Assembly: GCF_014636635.1 (NCBI RefSeq)
Contig: NZ_BMEO01000005.1
Coordinates: 90,011-154,010, forward strand
Direction: 5' to 3'
From: Marinicella pacifica
GTDB lineage: Bacteria > Pseudomonadota > Gammaproteobacteria > Xanthomonadales > Marinicellaceae
DNA: 64,000 nt
Shown here: positions 1 to 6,920 of the stretch, piece after piece
Layout of the letters: each line of letters opens with the position of its first letter
How positions within the stretch are numbered: position 1 is the stretch's first letter
The notes under the pieces: model-generated
Told to the model about the DNA's origin: nothing
What the model saw: the letters and a program-made list of their open reading frames with translations, nothing else
Databases searched by the model: none
Translations under genes and position numbers: made by a program

Positions 1-11
1 GAGCGATTCAT
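1..11 (-). CDS. Start of a gene running off the left edge
   Basis: Only the first codons are inside the window. On the minus strand a good ribosome binding site (AAGGAGA, at plus positions 21-27) lies nine bases before an ATG at 11-9 that reads M-N-R. This is the expected shape of a start site. The product cannot be named. Confidence 0.35.
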
Positions 12-14
12 AAC

Positions 15-110
15 CTGAATTCTCCTTTGTATTATTAAGCAAGTGCAACGGTACGCACCTTACTTTTTTTATGCAACTAAAATATCGTTGCACTTACAAA
101 TGGAATTCAG
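15..110. repeat. Nested inverted repeats in the leader of the left-edge gene
   Basis: AAGTGCAACG at 41-50 is exactly complementary to CGTTGCACTT at 86-95. Outside it, CTGAATTC at 15-22 pairs with GAATTCAG at 103-110. The structure lies between the end of the sulfatase-like gene and the probable start at 11, so it could be an untranslated leader structure, a terminator or a relic repeat. No U-run follows it. Confidence 0.5.
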
Positions 111-186
111 ATATTATTTTATCAGCAGATTTTATCACAGCTTTGTTGAAAGAAAGAATGAACATAAAAAACTTGACGAGAAATGT

Positions 187-3100
187 TCATTGAGTTTGAA
201 CTTGACCCTTTTCATCTTGATATAAAAAATCGGTGTATATGCCGTCAACTTTCATGTCTTTATAATGGATCAATTCTGAAATGGTATTGTAAGTATGAAC
301 ATATACAAAAGTACCTATGCCGTTCATTCCTTCTAAAATGGCTCTGAAATTTTTCTTTGCAGGATGGACTGTGACAGCAAACAAAGGGTTGTTTTTGACA
401 AAATCTATAATTTCAAAATAGGGAAGATTTGTTGCATATAAAGTAAAAATAACATGGTTATAACCCATTGATTTAATTAATTGGTAGTTAGAAGGGTGAT
501 ACATTTGGGGGATGATTTGTTCTGGTGCAGCGTCCATCTCTGTAATCATGGACTTGAGACCATAAATATTGTTACCTTTTATGTCGGTGATGATATAAGC
601 ATCTTTGTGCTGTTTCAACCATTGATCTAATTTAGACAGGCTTAGTTGAGACTGTTCATGGTTCATGTTTTTCTTCATAAACTGTTCAAACGTTGGGACA
701 CCGGTTGAGTCAAAAAGCCTTTTATAGGTATTTTCCCAGTCATGGATTGCGACGAGTTTTCCGTCGGATGTCCAGTTAAAATCAATTTCGAAAAAACGGT
801 GACCCAGCTGATAATTAAGGTCGAGCGCCTCCAAAGAATTCATATATGCCCGGTTATTAACCCCCCCCCCGGCATGTGCGATCAACAGAGGTGGCTGTAA
901 GGAATGAGCTTTTGTTGCTGGCCTTTGGGGTGGTGAATTATAGGTTTCGTTGGGCAAAACCAGAAAATCATCAATATAAAAAACTGTTTCAGTTTCTGGG
1001 TGAAAGAACTCAATTTGATAATTACCGGGGTGTTGAACCAAAATATCTGTATCAATTCTTGCGGTGATGGTAGGTAAACGCTCAACAGTTTTAAGGGGTA
1101 CTTTGTTAAAAAGTACTTTTGTGCCTGCAGGCGCACAATCAGTCTTGAACCAAAATGCCGAGTCGCCGTTTGGTTGTTCGTTGAAAGTGTTGCCGAGCAC
1201 AGTTTGTTTGGGTCCCCAAGCATTGATGCTACAATATTTGACTTCTCCCAGCTCCGGGTTGGGTTGGTAATCAACTATTTGGATGTTGCCATCGCATGAC
1301 TCCGGTATAAAAGTAATCATTCCCGTCATGTAGGGTTTATCAAATAAATTATTGATTTTGTGTTTTTTATTTTGTGAATATAAAATTTTATTTTGTGAAA
1401 AGTCTTGAGGTAACTGGTGGATGCCAAGTTTTTCAATGGTTTTTGTGGGTAAATTTGAGATTAAAACATACCGATTCTCCTCCTTTTCCAGAATATTAGC
1501 CAGATAGGTCATTTCATTAGGCTTCATGTGGTCCAAATATATTTGGTTAATTACTTGGTCTTGGTGATTAAGTTCTATGAGGTAGAATCCAGGTTTGGCT
1601 TCGGTGAAGGTTCTGCCACTGGCAATAAATTGGTCGGTTATAGACAACGAGCCCCATTGAACCAGTACCTTTTTAGTGGCTTCATCAATTTTAATTTTGG
1701 CACCCAGTGAACACACTTTCTGATTTTGCTGTTGAGTGGAGTAAGTTGTACCCAAGCGATATATGGCATTTAGAGCCAGGCTTTTTTGACAAAAATTTAA
1801 TGGTAATGTTAAGTGAGAGCTGTAATCAGTTTTGCAATCATCGATTTCGCCCCAGGCATTCATTATTTTCTGTTGAGAATAAAAATCGGTGTAACGAGAA
1901 ACCAAATAGGGGGGGGTAAGACTGGTCTTAAAGTCAGATTGAGCCAAAATGAAGTTCACATTATGGTCAATTTCAAGTAAGTCTAAAATATTGGCAGATA
2001 GGTTTAGAGTTGAGCTGGGTTGGTCATTATTCAGACCAATATTTTTACCTTTAGGGTGTATGGTTGCGTTGTAAATCCGATGGGTGTTAGCATTGGTTCC
2101 AAATAAATCTTTCATTTCACTGGTGGGAAAAATTCCATGGTCTCCCTGAATTTGTACGACTGTATTTTCTAATAATCCGGATTGACTCAGTTTATTGATG
2201 AACTCTCCTATAAGGTGATCAGTACAATGTATGCCGTTAATAAAAGCATTGTTTATATCAGTTTGGTCATAAGGCTTGCAGCCCTCATATAAAAAACCTG
2301 GTATGTGGGTGCCTAAAGTTAAAAGAGTCAGGTTGAAGGGCTGTGCTGATTCACTCAGGTTTTGTATTTTTTTAAAAGCTTGATTGAACAAATCCGCATC
2401 TGAGAGCCCCCAGGTGTTGGCAGAAGGGAATCCTGATTCCTCCCACTTGTATTTACCCCACAGTTCTTCGTAACCATGTTCACTAAAAAAAGCGCCTTTC
2501 CCTGCGAATTCAAGATCCGCACCACCCATAAATACCTGTTTGTATCCTGCAGTTTTTAGAACATCACCCATACATGGTAAATTAGGCAGCCTACCAGAAG
2601 AACTGGTGAGAGAGTTGTTTCCGCTGTCCATGTTCATTAATGTGCCACATTGTGAGTTTGCAATACCTTCAATGGTTACATAGCCACCAGAATAGTAGTT
2701 TTGAAAAGAAAAATAATCATTTTTGAGCCGATCAAGATTAGGTGTAAGGCCAGGATATTTGGGGTTTTCGGTCAAAACATCACTGAATGATTCCAAATAA
2801 ATCAGAACCAGGTTCTTGGGCTTTGGTGGTAATGTGGTCATTACTTGATTTTTTAGCGGGGGTATTTCATCAGTCAGGCGAATGGGCTTAAGGGTCTTGA
2901 CAGTCTCTTTTCTGATTGTTTGGTTATCTTTGGTTTCTATTTCAACATGATTGTATTTTTGATAAGCCTTGAACAGCCTGAATTCAGGTATGTGTTGGGA
3001 GGATAAAAATATCAACACTGCTGAAAAACATATAGTTGAGGTTAAGGTGACAAAGGTGTTCTTGTGGTTTGATTTTAACAATCGTGTAAGTAGCCAGCCA

Positions 3101-3483
3101 AAAAGAAATGCCGCAATAACAGAGAGGAACAGTTGCCACCCATAGTCGTCCAGGCCAATGACAAAAGAGTCCCAGCTAAAATGAGCAAAAAATTCGCTGG
3201 TAAATCCACGTCCGGAAAAATCATAGACGAAACTTAAAATAATTCGGGTAAGTAAAAAAATAAAAAAAAGTAGTATGACAATGATTCTGGCTAAAATTAT
3301 GCTGAGGGGGCTGATTAGATAATAAATAGAGATAAAAAATATGGATATGCCAAGAGAACCCAACGATGAATAAAAAATGTTGTAAACGCTGCTGTAATTA
3401 ACAGAGATAAAGAGTACTGGAACCATCAGAACAGTGGTTATAATGAGGCTAAAAATAAAACTGTGCTTGGTGATTTTGTTCAT
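187..3483 (-). CDS. Membrane phosphoglycerol transferase-like sulfatase fused to GDPD-like domain
   Basis: The protein has 1098 residues. Hydrophobic segments occupy roughly residues 8-160 (about five). An extracytoplasmic sulfatase/alkaline-phosphatase-superfamily domain of the OpgB/LtaS type follows: LVLIYLES near 225-232, the probable nucleophile Thr270 in GGYVTIEG followed by NSQCG, and the metal site QGDHG. A beta-rich middle region leads to a C-terminal domain from about residue 866 with HAGGG, E-x-D (FEIDFNW) and AIHDW, the pattern of glycerophosphodiester phosphodiesterase. The usual HRG is HAG here. OpgB and LtaS move phosphoglycerol from phosphatidylglycerol onto an acceptor; GDPD enzymes cleave glycerophosphodiesters. 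Having both in one chain suggests making and trimming, or recycling, a phosphoglycerol-decorated envelope polymer; that role is inference. Two homopolymers lie in the gene (861-870 and 1909-1916). Confidence 0.8.
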   Translation of the reverse strand: MNKITKHSFIFSLIITTVLMVPVLFISVNYSSVYNIFYSSLGSLGISIFFISIYYLISPLSIILARIIVILLFFIFLLTRIILSFVYDFSGRGFTSEFFAHFSWDSFVIGLDDYGWQLFLSVIAAFLFGWLLTRLLKSNHKNTFVTLTSTICFSAVLIFLSSQHIPEFRLFKAYQKYNHVEIETKDNQTIRKETVKTLKPIRLTDEIPPLKNQVMTTLPPKPKNLVLIYLESFSDVLTENPKYPGLTPNLDRLKNDYFSFQNYYSGGYVTIEGIANSQCGTLMNMDSGNNSLTSSSGRLPNLPCMGDVLKTAGYKQVFMGGADLEFAGKGAFFSEHGYEELWGKYKWEESGFPSANTWGLSDADLFNQAFKKIQNLSESAQPFNLTLLTLGTHIPGFLYEGCKPYDQTDINNAFINGIHCTDHLIGEFINKLSQSGLLENTVVQIQGDHGIFPTSEMKDLFGTNANTHRIYNATIHPKGKNIGLNNDQPSSTLNLSANILDLLEIDHNVNFILAQSDFKTSLTPPYLVSRYTDFYSQQKIMNAWGEIDDCKTDYSSHLTLPLNFCQKSLALNAIYRLGTTYSTQQQNQKVCSLGAKIKIDEATKKVLVQWGSLSITDQFIASGRTFTEAKPGFYLIELNHQDQVINQIYLDHMKPNEMTYLANILEKEENRYVLISNLPTKTIEKLGIHQLPQDFSQNKILYSQNKKHKINNLFDKPYMTGMITFIPESCDGNIQIVDYQPNPELGEVKYCSINAWGPKQTVLGNTFNEQPNGDSAFWFKTDCAPAGTKVLFNKVPLKTVERLPTITARIDTDILVQHPGNYQIEFFHPETETVFYIDDFLVLPNETYNSPPQRPATKAHSLQPPLLIAHAGGGVNNRAYMNSLEALDLNYQLGHRFFEIDFNWTSDGKLVAIHDWENTYKRLFDSTGVPTFEQFMKKNMNHEQSQLSLSKLDQWLKQHKDAYIITDIKGNNIYGLKSMITEMDAAPEQIIPQMYHPSNYQLIKSMGYNHVIFTLYATNLPYFEIIDFVKNNPLFAVTVHPAKKNFRAILEGMNGIGTFVYVHTYNTISELIHYKDMKVDGIYTDFLYQDEKGQVQTQ
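861..870. repeat. C10 (G10 in coding strand) homopolymer inside the sulfatase-GDPD gene
   Basis: Ten C residues on the plus strand read as glycines near residues 870-874, exactly at the first GDPD motif (HAGGG). A one-base slip would remove the whole GDPD part while leaving the membrane and sulfatase parts intact. Confidence 0.9.
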
Positions 3484-3780
3484 AATAATTCAAAAAGTTA
3501 CATCGCTATCATTATCCATTATTTGTTAGCAATTATAAAATAGCGATCTTCTAAATTTGAGTAAATAAACAGGGACAGGCACCATATAGAGATCATAATC
3601 GAGCTTTTTATAACAATTCTGTTGCAATAAAGCAGCTTAAATCATGGTTTTTGAGGTGATAAAGGTTAGTTGGAAATATCGTTTTTTAGAAAAGCCGATT
3701 TAATTGTTATTTCCTTGTTTTTGGCCGAGCGAGGTTTCTTCACGATTGTGAAGTATAGATAAAATATTGGTTGGTTAGGA
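3484..3780. other. Gene-free stretch with a possible transposable-element end
   Basis: About 300 A+T-rich bases between the sulfatase-GDPD gene and the transposase relic. The only recognisable item is ACAGGGACAGGCACC at 3569-3583. Its complement resembles GGTGACTGTCCTTGG at 5144-5158 beyond the other side of the transposase relic, so it may mark the left boundary of that element. No convincing ORF was seen. Confidence 0.5.
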
Positions 3781-4066
3781 CTATTCCAAGGTAGGTTGTA
3801 GCCTTATTCCAACTATCCATTTGCGCTGCGTTTTGCGCGAATATTCCTTAAGTTGGTTTACGGTTCCAACAGCGGAATATCCTACCGATTTAAAACCTTT
3901 AAGTTCATCCAGCCATGTGTCAGAATCAAGTCCAAGCTGATCCAAAATTTTGCTGGAATCATCTGGGATAAAGCCACGTTTATCATCACGCACACACCGC
4001 CCAGATTCAGACACTAATTCGAAGTAGCTTGAAAGGTAATAAGGTATATCATTTTCGCCTTTTCCA

Positions 4067-4132
4067 AAAATTCGTCTGGAACGAATTTTCACGCAAGCCC
4101 TCATGGATGAGGGTAAGTCTCACGGATGAGAC
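4067..4132 (+). repeat. Three-hairpin GGA element, copy A
   Basis: Three stem-loops run in series on the plus strand: a 9-bp stem 4067-4075/4081-4089 with loop CTGGA; linker CACGCAAG; a 6-bp stem 4098-4103/4108-4113 with loop TGGA; linker TAA; and a 6-bp stem 4117-4122/4127-4132 with loop CGGA. It sits inside the RAYT reading frame, antisense to it, between the DLLPL piece and the GENDIPYYL piece. It resembles a REP element, with a short G(T/C)AAG head followed by a hairpin. Confidence 0.8.
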
Positions 4133-4278
4133 GCATAAAGGCAATAGGTCAGTCGATTTAGCTTCAATTCGTTCTTTAATAGAAGTGTATTCAGAATCAA
4201 CCAAAGATTTAGCCATGCCTGCTCGGATAGGGTTCAAATCAACGTATGCCATACAAGTGAGCAATGCCCGTTCATCAA

Positions 4279-4350
4279 GCACGCATGGCCGTAAAAAAGC
4301 AAAAGGCTTCTTTCACTTCGTGAAAACCGCCATTCACTTTTTAACTGTGC
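4279..4350 (-). repeat. Small palindromic insertion, type I, copy 3
   Basis: A 72-base element that starts GCACAG and ends GCGTGC on the minus strand, with a central hairpin TTTTCAC-GAA-GTGAAA. The outer A-rich and T-rich flanks can also pair. It interrupts the RAYT relic just before LLDERALL. Confidence 0.75.
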
Positions 4351-4446
4351 TCCTGCCCTAATCGGATTAAAATCAACACTCATAATGGTACGAATCAAAC
4401 TTTATAGATTGAGGAATATTCTCAAAAATGACATCATGAACCATGA

Positions 4447-4512
4447 AAAAATCGTCTGGAACGATTTTTCACGTAAGCCCTCATGGAAGAGGGTGAGTAT
4501 CAGGGATGATAC
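4447..4512 (+). repeat. Three-hairpin GGA element, copy B
   Basis: Same architecture as the copy at 4067: a 9-bp stem 4447-4455/4461-4469 with loop CTGGA; linker CACGTAAG; CCCTC/GAGGG around ATGGAA (4478-4493); and GTATCA/TGATAC around GGGA (4497-4512). The stem sequences differ from copy A while pairing is kept, so the structure rather than the sequence is conserved. It interrupts the RAYT relic right after CSIY. Confidence 0.8.
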
Positions 4513-4718
4513 GAATAAATAGAACATAAACGTTCGCGGTATTCTGCGGCATATTTTTGTACACGCCTAAATGAAGCACCATCCAAATCATCGACTTCTA
4601 AATAACGTTGGCAAAGCACCGGTAATGAGTATAAAGTCAGCCAGGTCATTAAGACTTGTTTATCCGTCCAGTTTTCATTGGAACCAATCTTTAAAACCAG
4701 GTGAAAATGATTGTTCAC

Positions 4719-4784
4719 GCACGACGGCATTCAGCAGGCACTTCTTCTGCTTCGCAGAAACCATACCTGCCTCATTACCTGTGC
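4719..4784 (-). repeat. Small palindromic insertion, type I, copy 2
   Basis: A 66-base element on the minus strand from GCACAGG to GTCGTGC. The inner hairpin is TTTCTGC-GAA-GCAGAA and the outer pairing is GCAGG with CCTGC. It splits the RAYT HUH motif region, between CSYAI and NNHFHLVL. The hairpin sequence differs from copies 1 and 3 but pairing is preserved. Confidence 0.75.
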
Positions 4785-4895
4785 TATTGCATAAGAGCAC
4801 ACATTAATGGCAAACACAGAAGTGACCTTTTTAATGCGATCAATTAGCCACTGTCGGCGGTGTTCGAAAGACTTACCGGTTAGCTCATCCTCACC

Positions 4896-4965
4896 GCACG
4901 CATGGCCACAAACGCGGCAGCGCTTCTTTCACTGCGTGAAAACCGCACTTTGCTTATTGCTATGC
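4896..4965 (-). repeat. Small palindromic insertion, type I, copy 1
   Basis: A 70-base element on the minus strand from GCATAGC to GCGTGC, with hairpin TTTTCAC-GCA-GTGAAA and outer pairing GCGG/CCGC and CAAA/TTTG. It lies between RRAF and GEDELTG of the RAYT relic and puts them in different frames. Confidence 0.75.
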
Positions 4966-5065
4966 TAAATGCTCGTCTGACGCATCTAGAAACGATGTGG
5001 TAATAAGGCGTATCTTCAACACAAATTTGCTGACTTCTTGCTACAGTCATGAATTTCTCCATCAA

Positions 5066-5419
5066 AAAACACCATTTTGAACCGTCGAAACTTAAAAATC
5101 TGTAGCAATATTCTGATGGCGTGTACGAAAATGACTACTATGAGGTGACTGTCCTTGGTAAAATAGTCCTTGGTAAAATACCACACGGGCGCGTGGATTG
5201 TGTCAACACCAACTTAAAACTGAGCCACTATTAGTTGGGGCGTTCATATATGTCCTCAACTGGCTCACCCTCTGTGTTCTCTGTATCTCTGTGGTGGTAT
5301 TTTAACTATCTCGATTATGATGCTACTTTTTAACATGGGTCTCCGGATCGGGGCCCGAAGACGTCGCTTTGTTTGGTTTGGGTTTGGGACTGAGGGAATT
5401 TAAAGATGCAGCAGTTTTA
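5066..5419. other. Gene-free stretch of mixed repeat fragments
   Basis: This stretch holds GGTGACTGTCCTTGG (5144-5158), a possible right end of the RAYT element; a perfect 15-bp tandem duplication GTCCTTGGTAAAATA at 5151-5165 and 5166-5180; a CCAC/GTGG hairpin just after it; a low-complexity string resembling CTCTGTGTTCTCTGT near 5271; and CATGGGTCTCCGG at 5334-5346, repeated at 6689-6701. No ORF looks real. Confidence 0.6.
5334..5346 (+). repeat. Left copy of a 13-bp direct repeat flanking the toxin-antitoxin genes
   Basis: CATGGGTCTCCGG occurs here and again at 6689-6701 in the same orientation. The two copies enclose higA, the higB remnant, vapC, vapB and the vapB promoter, and nothing else. 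The repeat could mark a cassette boundary or a widely scattered filler sequence. Confidence 0.6.
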
Positions 5420-5779
5420 TTATTTTGATTCGCTTATTAACGATTCCACAGGGATACCCAATTGATCATGAAGATTGCGAATCATCGGTAAAGTCAAAGT
5501 TCTTTTTTTATTTAATATCTCATAAACTCTGTTTGGCCTTCCGATCATTGGCGCTAAATCTTTAGCACTTAAGTTGCGGCGTTCCATTTCAAAAATAATG
5601 GCTTCAATGGGGTCAGGTAAATTCATTGGATAGTTTTTTGATTCATAAGACTCCACCAAAGTGACCAAAATATCTAATTTATTACCTTCAGCTGAATCTA
5701 CATTGGCCTCCATGAGGCTTTCAATCTCACTAAGGGCATCACGATAATCTGATTCGTTTTTAATGGGTTTAATGTTCAT
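5420..5779 (-). CDS. higA: HigA-type XRE antitoxin, apparently solitary
   Basis: The protein has 119 residues. The second half is a helix-turn-helix of the HigA type (RRNLSAKDLAPMIGRPNRVY, then EILNKKRTLTLPMIRNLH). The N-terminus, with a NYPMNLPDPIEA motif, is the usual HigA extension. HigA neutralises the ribosome-dependent RNase HigB and represses its own operon. Here only the last codons of higB remain upstream (5790 to about 5863), so the antitoxin may act alone as a regulator or anti-addiction factor. Family membership is secure by motif; the role here is inference. Confidence 0.85.
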   Translation of the reverse strand: MNIKPIKNESDYRDALSEIESLMEANVDSAEGNKLDILVTLVESYESKNYPMNLPDPIEAIIFEMERRNLSAKDLAPMIGRPNRVYEILNKKRTLTLPMIRNLHDQLGIPVESLISESK

Positions 5780-5789
5780 AATTTAATCT

Positions 5790-5863
5790 CTAAATGCTTT
5801 GTGCATCAATTTCATCGTATTGAGCATGCGTTCCTATAAACCGAGTTGAAAAAACAGGCGGAA
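5790..5863 (-). pseudogene. higB: C-terminal remnant of HigB toxin
   Basis: The minus-strand reading just before higA ends in RFIGTHAQYDEIDAQSI and a TAG stop at 5792-5790. This is the characteristic C-terminus of HigB mRNA interferases. Further upstream the reading dissolves into repeat-like sequence (GTCCTCCG, CCTCAGTCCC), so roughly the first 80 residues of the toxin are missing. Confidence 0.75.
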
Positions 5864-5915
5864 AACAAAGACCGGAGAAACAAGTATATCTTAATTTGTC
5901 CTCCGTGATCCGTCC

Positions 5916-6338
5916 TCAGTCCCCCGAAACCCAATTCTCATACTCAAGACCGGGTACTCTCTCAAATTCTTTTGTGTTGTTTGTGATCAAGACAGAACTG
6001 GTGCTGATTGCCGTACCGGCAATTGCCATGTCATTTGAACCGATGATAATGCCTTTGTCTGACAATTCTTTTCGGATTTGAACGGTTGCATCCACCGCTG
6101 ATCTGTCCCAGGGGAACACCATATCGACACAACGCATAAAATTATCAACAATCACGCCATGATTGGGATTGGCTTTTTTGCCGATTGCACCAAACTTTAA
6201 TTCTGCGTAGGTGACTGCGGAAATAACGATGCTGTTATGCGAATTAACAAGCTCGGTCATTTTCTGCAAAACTTCAATGGGGTGTTTACGCATGATATAT
6301 GAGCAGATATTTGTATCGAGCATATAAAGTATATTCAT
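5916..6338 (-). CDS. vapC: VapC-type PIN-domain toxin
   Basis: 140 residues, the normal length for VapC. The acidic PIN residues are all visible: Asp8 in MLDTNIC, Glu in SAVTYAELKFG, and Asp in GSNDMAIAGTA near the C-terminus. VapC toxins are Mg-dependent RNases that usually cut tRNA or rRNA. The start codon overlaps the vapB stop (TAATG), so translation of toxin is coupled to antitoxin. The gene looks intact. Confidence 0.92.
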   Translation of the reverse strand: MNILYMLDTNICSYIMRKHPIEVLQKMTELVNSHNSIVISAVTYAELKFGAIGKKANPNHGVIVDNFMRCVDMVFPWDRSAVDATVQIRKELSDKGIIIGSNDMAIAGTAISTSSVLITNNTKEFERVPGLEYENWVSGD

Positions 6339-6565
6339 TAAAGCTGAACCCGCCCGTCTTCAAAAATATCTTCTCGTTCAGTTAAGAAATCATCGTCGGC
6401 TTTGGGCGATTCAAGCAATGACAGCCAGGATGCCCTTTTCGGTCTTAGAATAAGTGAGTTACCGTGCTTTTCAATAATCAGCTCATTAACACCTTCAAAT
6501 TCTAAATCCTTGGGCAATCTGATGGCCTGGTTTTGACCGTTTTTAAATATCGATACTGTTCGCAT
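6338..6565 (-). CDS. vapB: VapB antitoxin, AbrB-type
   Basis: 75 residues. The N-terminal swapped-hairpin DNA-binding domain is recognisable (VSIFKNGQNQAIRLPKDLEF) and is followed by an acidic tail that would wrap the toxin. It is the first gene of the vapBC operon and is preceded by a 19-bp palindrome placed between good -35 and -10 elements, as expected for autorepression by the VapBC complex. Confidence 0.92.
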   Translation of the reverse strand: MRTVSIFKNGQNQAIRLPKDLEFEGVNELIIEKHGNSLILRPKRASWLSLLESPKADDDFLTEREDIFEDGRVQL

Positions 6566-6592
6566 GGTTCGTCCTGATGGTAAATAATTATT

Positions 6593-6621
6593 ATTTTAGA
6601 GCATATGTCTGACATATGCAA
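6593..6621 (-). promoter_or_regulatory. vapBC promoter with palindromic operator
   Basis: On the minus strand TTGCAT (6621-6616) and TAAAAT (6598-6593) are separated by exactly 17 bases. The spacer holds most of a perfect palindrome, GCATATGTCTGACATATGC, at 6601-6619. A VapBC complex bound there would block RNA polymerase. Confidence 0.8.
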
Positions 6622-6920
6622 GTTGAGATTTTGTCGGCATTCTGTTCTTTAGTTAACGGACAGACTTTTAAAATAATCAATTATTAATCATGGGTCTCCG
6701 GGTCAGAGGACAGAAGTCAGAGAACAGAAAATTTAAGGCGACAATAATTCTGAAACAAGACATCGATGATTCATAATTTGTATTCTATCCTCCGTCTTCT
6801 GTCCTCTGAAAGTGTGAGCGTCTCAAAATTCACCTGCAACGCAAAGATTGTTCTAAAAGACACTGGTTACCGGCCTGCGCCGGTATTGCTGTGCAATACT
6901 ACGTATTACACCTTATCTTC
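6622..6920. other. Gene-free stretch with inverted repeat
   Basis: It contains the second CATGGGTCTCCGG (6689-6701). Next to that, a 13-bp inverted repeat has CAGAGGACAGAAG at 6704-6716 and CTTCTGTCCTCTG at 6796-6808. Similar GGACTGAGG-type sequence flanks higA (5386-5395 and 5914-5923). No gene is seen; the stretch ends just after the adenosine kinase stop codon. Confidence 0.55.

Larger units (their letters stand above)
3781..5050 (-). pseudogene. Broken REP-associated tyrosine transposase (RAYT, IS200-like HUH family)
   Basis: The gene can be followed in pieces on the minus strand. 5050-4966 encodes TPYYHIVSRCVRRAF. 4895-4785 encodes EHRRQWLIDRIKKVTSVF. 4718-4515 carries NNHFHLVLKI, the HUH metal motif. 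4282-4142 reads LLDERALLTCMAYVDLNP then IRAG. 4068-3781 encodes the C-terminus with DELKGFKSVGYSAVGTV. These are hallmarks of RAYTs, single-strand transposases tied to REP palindromes. Each junction holds a small palindromic insertion that shifts frame or brings stops. The stretch between CSIY and LLDER, normally containing the catalytic-Tyr region, is missing and replaced by about 100 bases that include a second, diverged VDFNPIRAG. The gene is dead as read. Confidence 0.85.

Noticed and set aside
43..225. 60-codon plus-strand ORF at the left edge
   Set aside because: It overlaps the inverted repeat and the end of the sulfatase-GDPD gene on the other strand, and has no ribosome binding site or family character.
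4067..4965. CRISPR array
   Set aside because: The repeats differ in stem sequence, alternate in type and orientation, and are separated by recognisable transposase coding pieces, not spacers.
5196..5230. AACTTAAAACTGAGCCACTA-like string as an IS21-type end
   Set aside because: Only a faint resemblance, with no transposase or matching second end.
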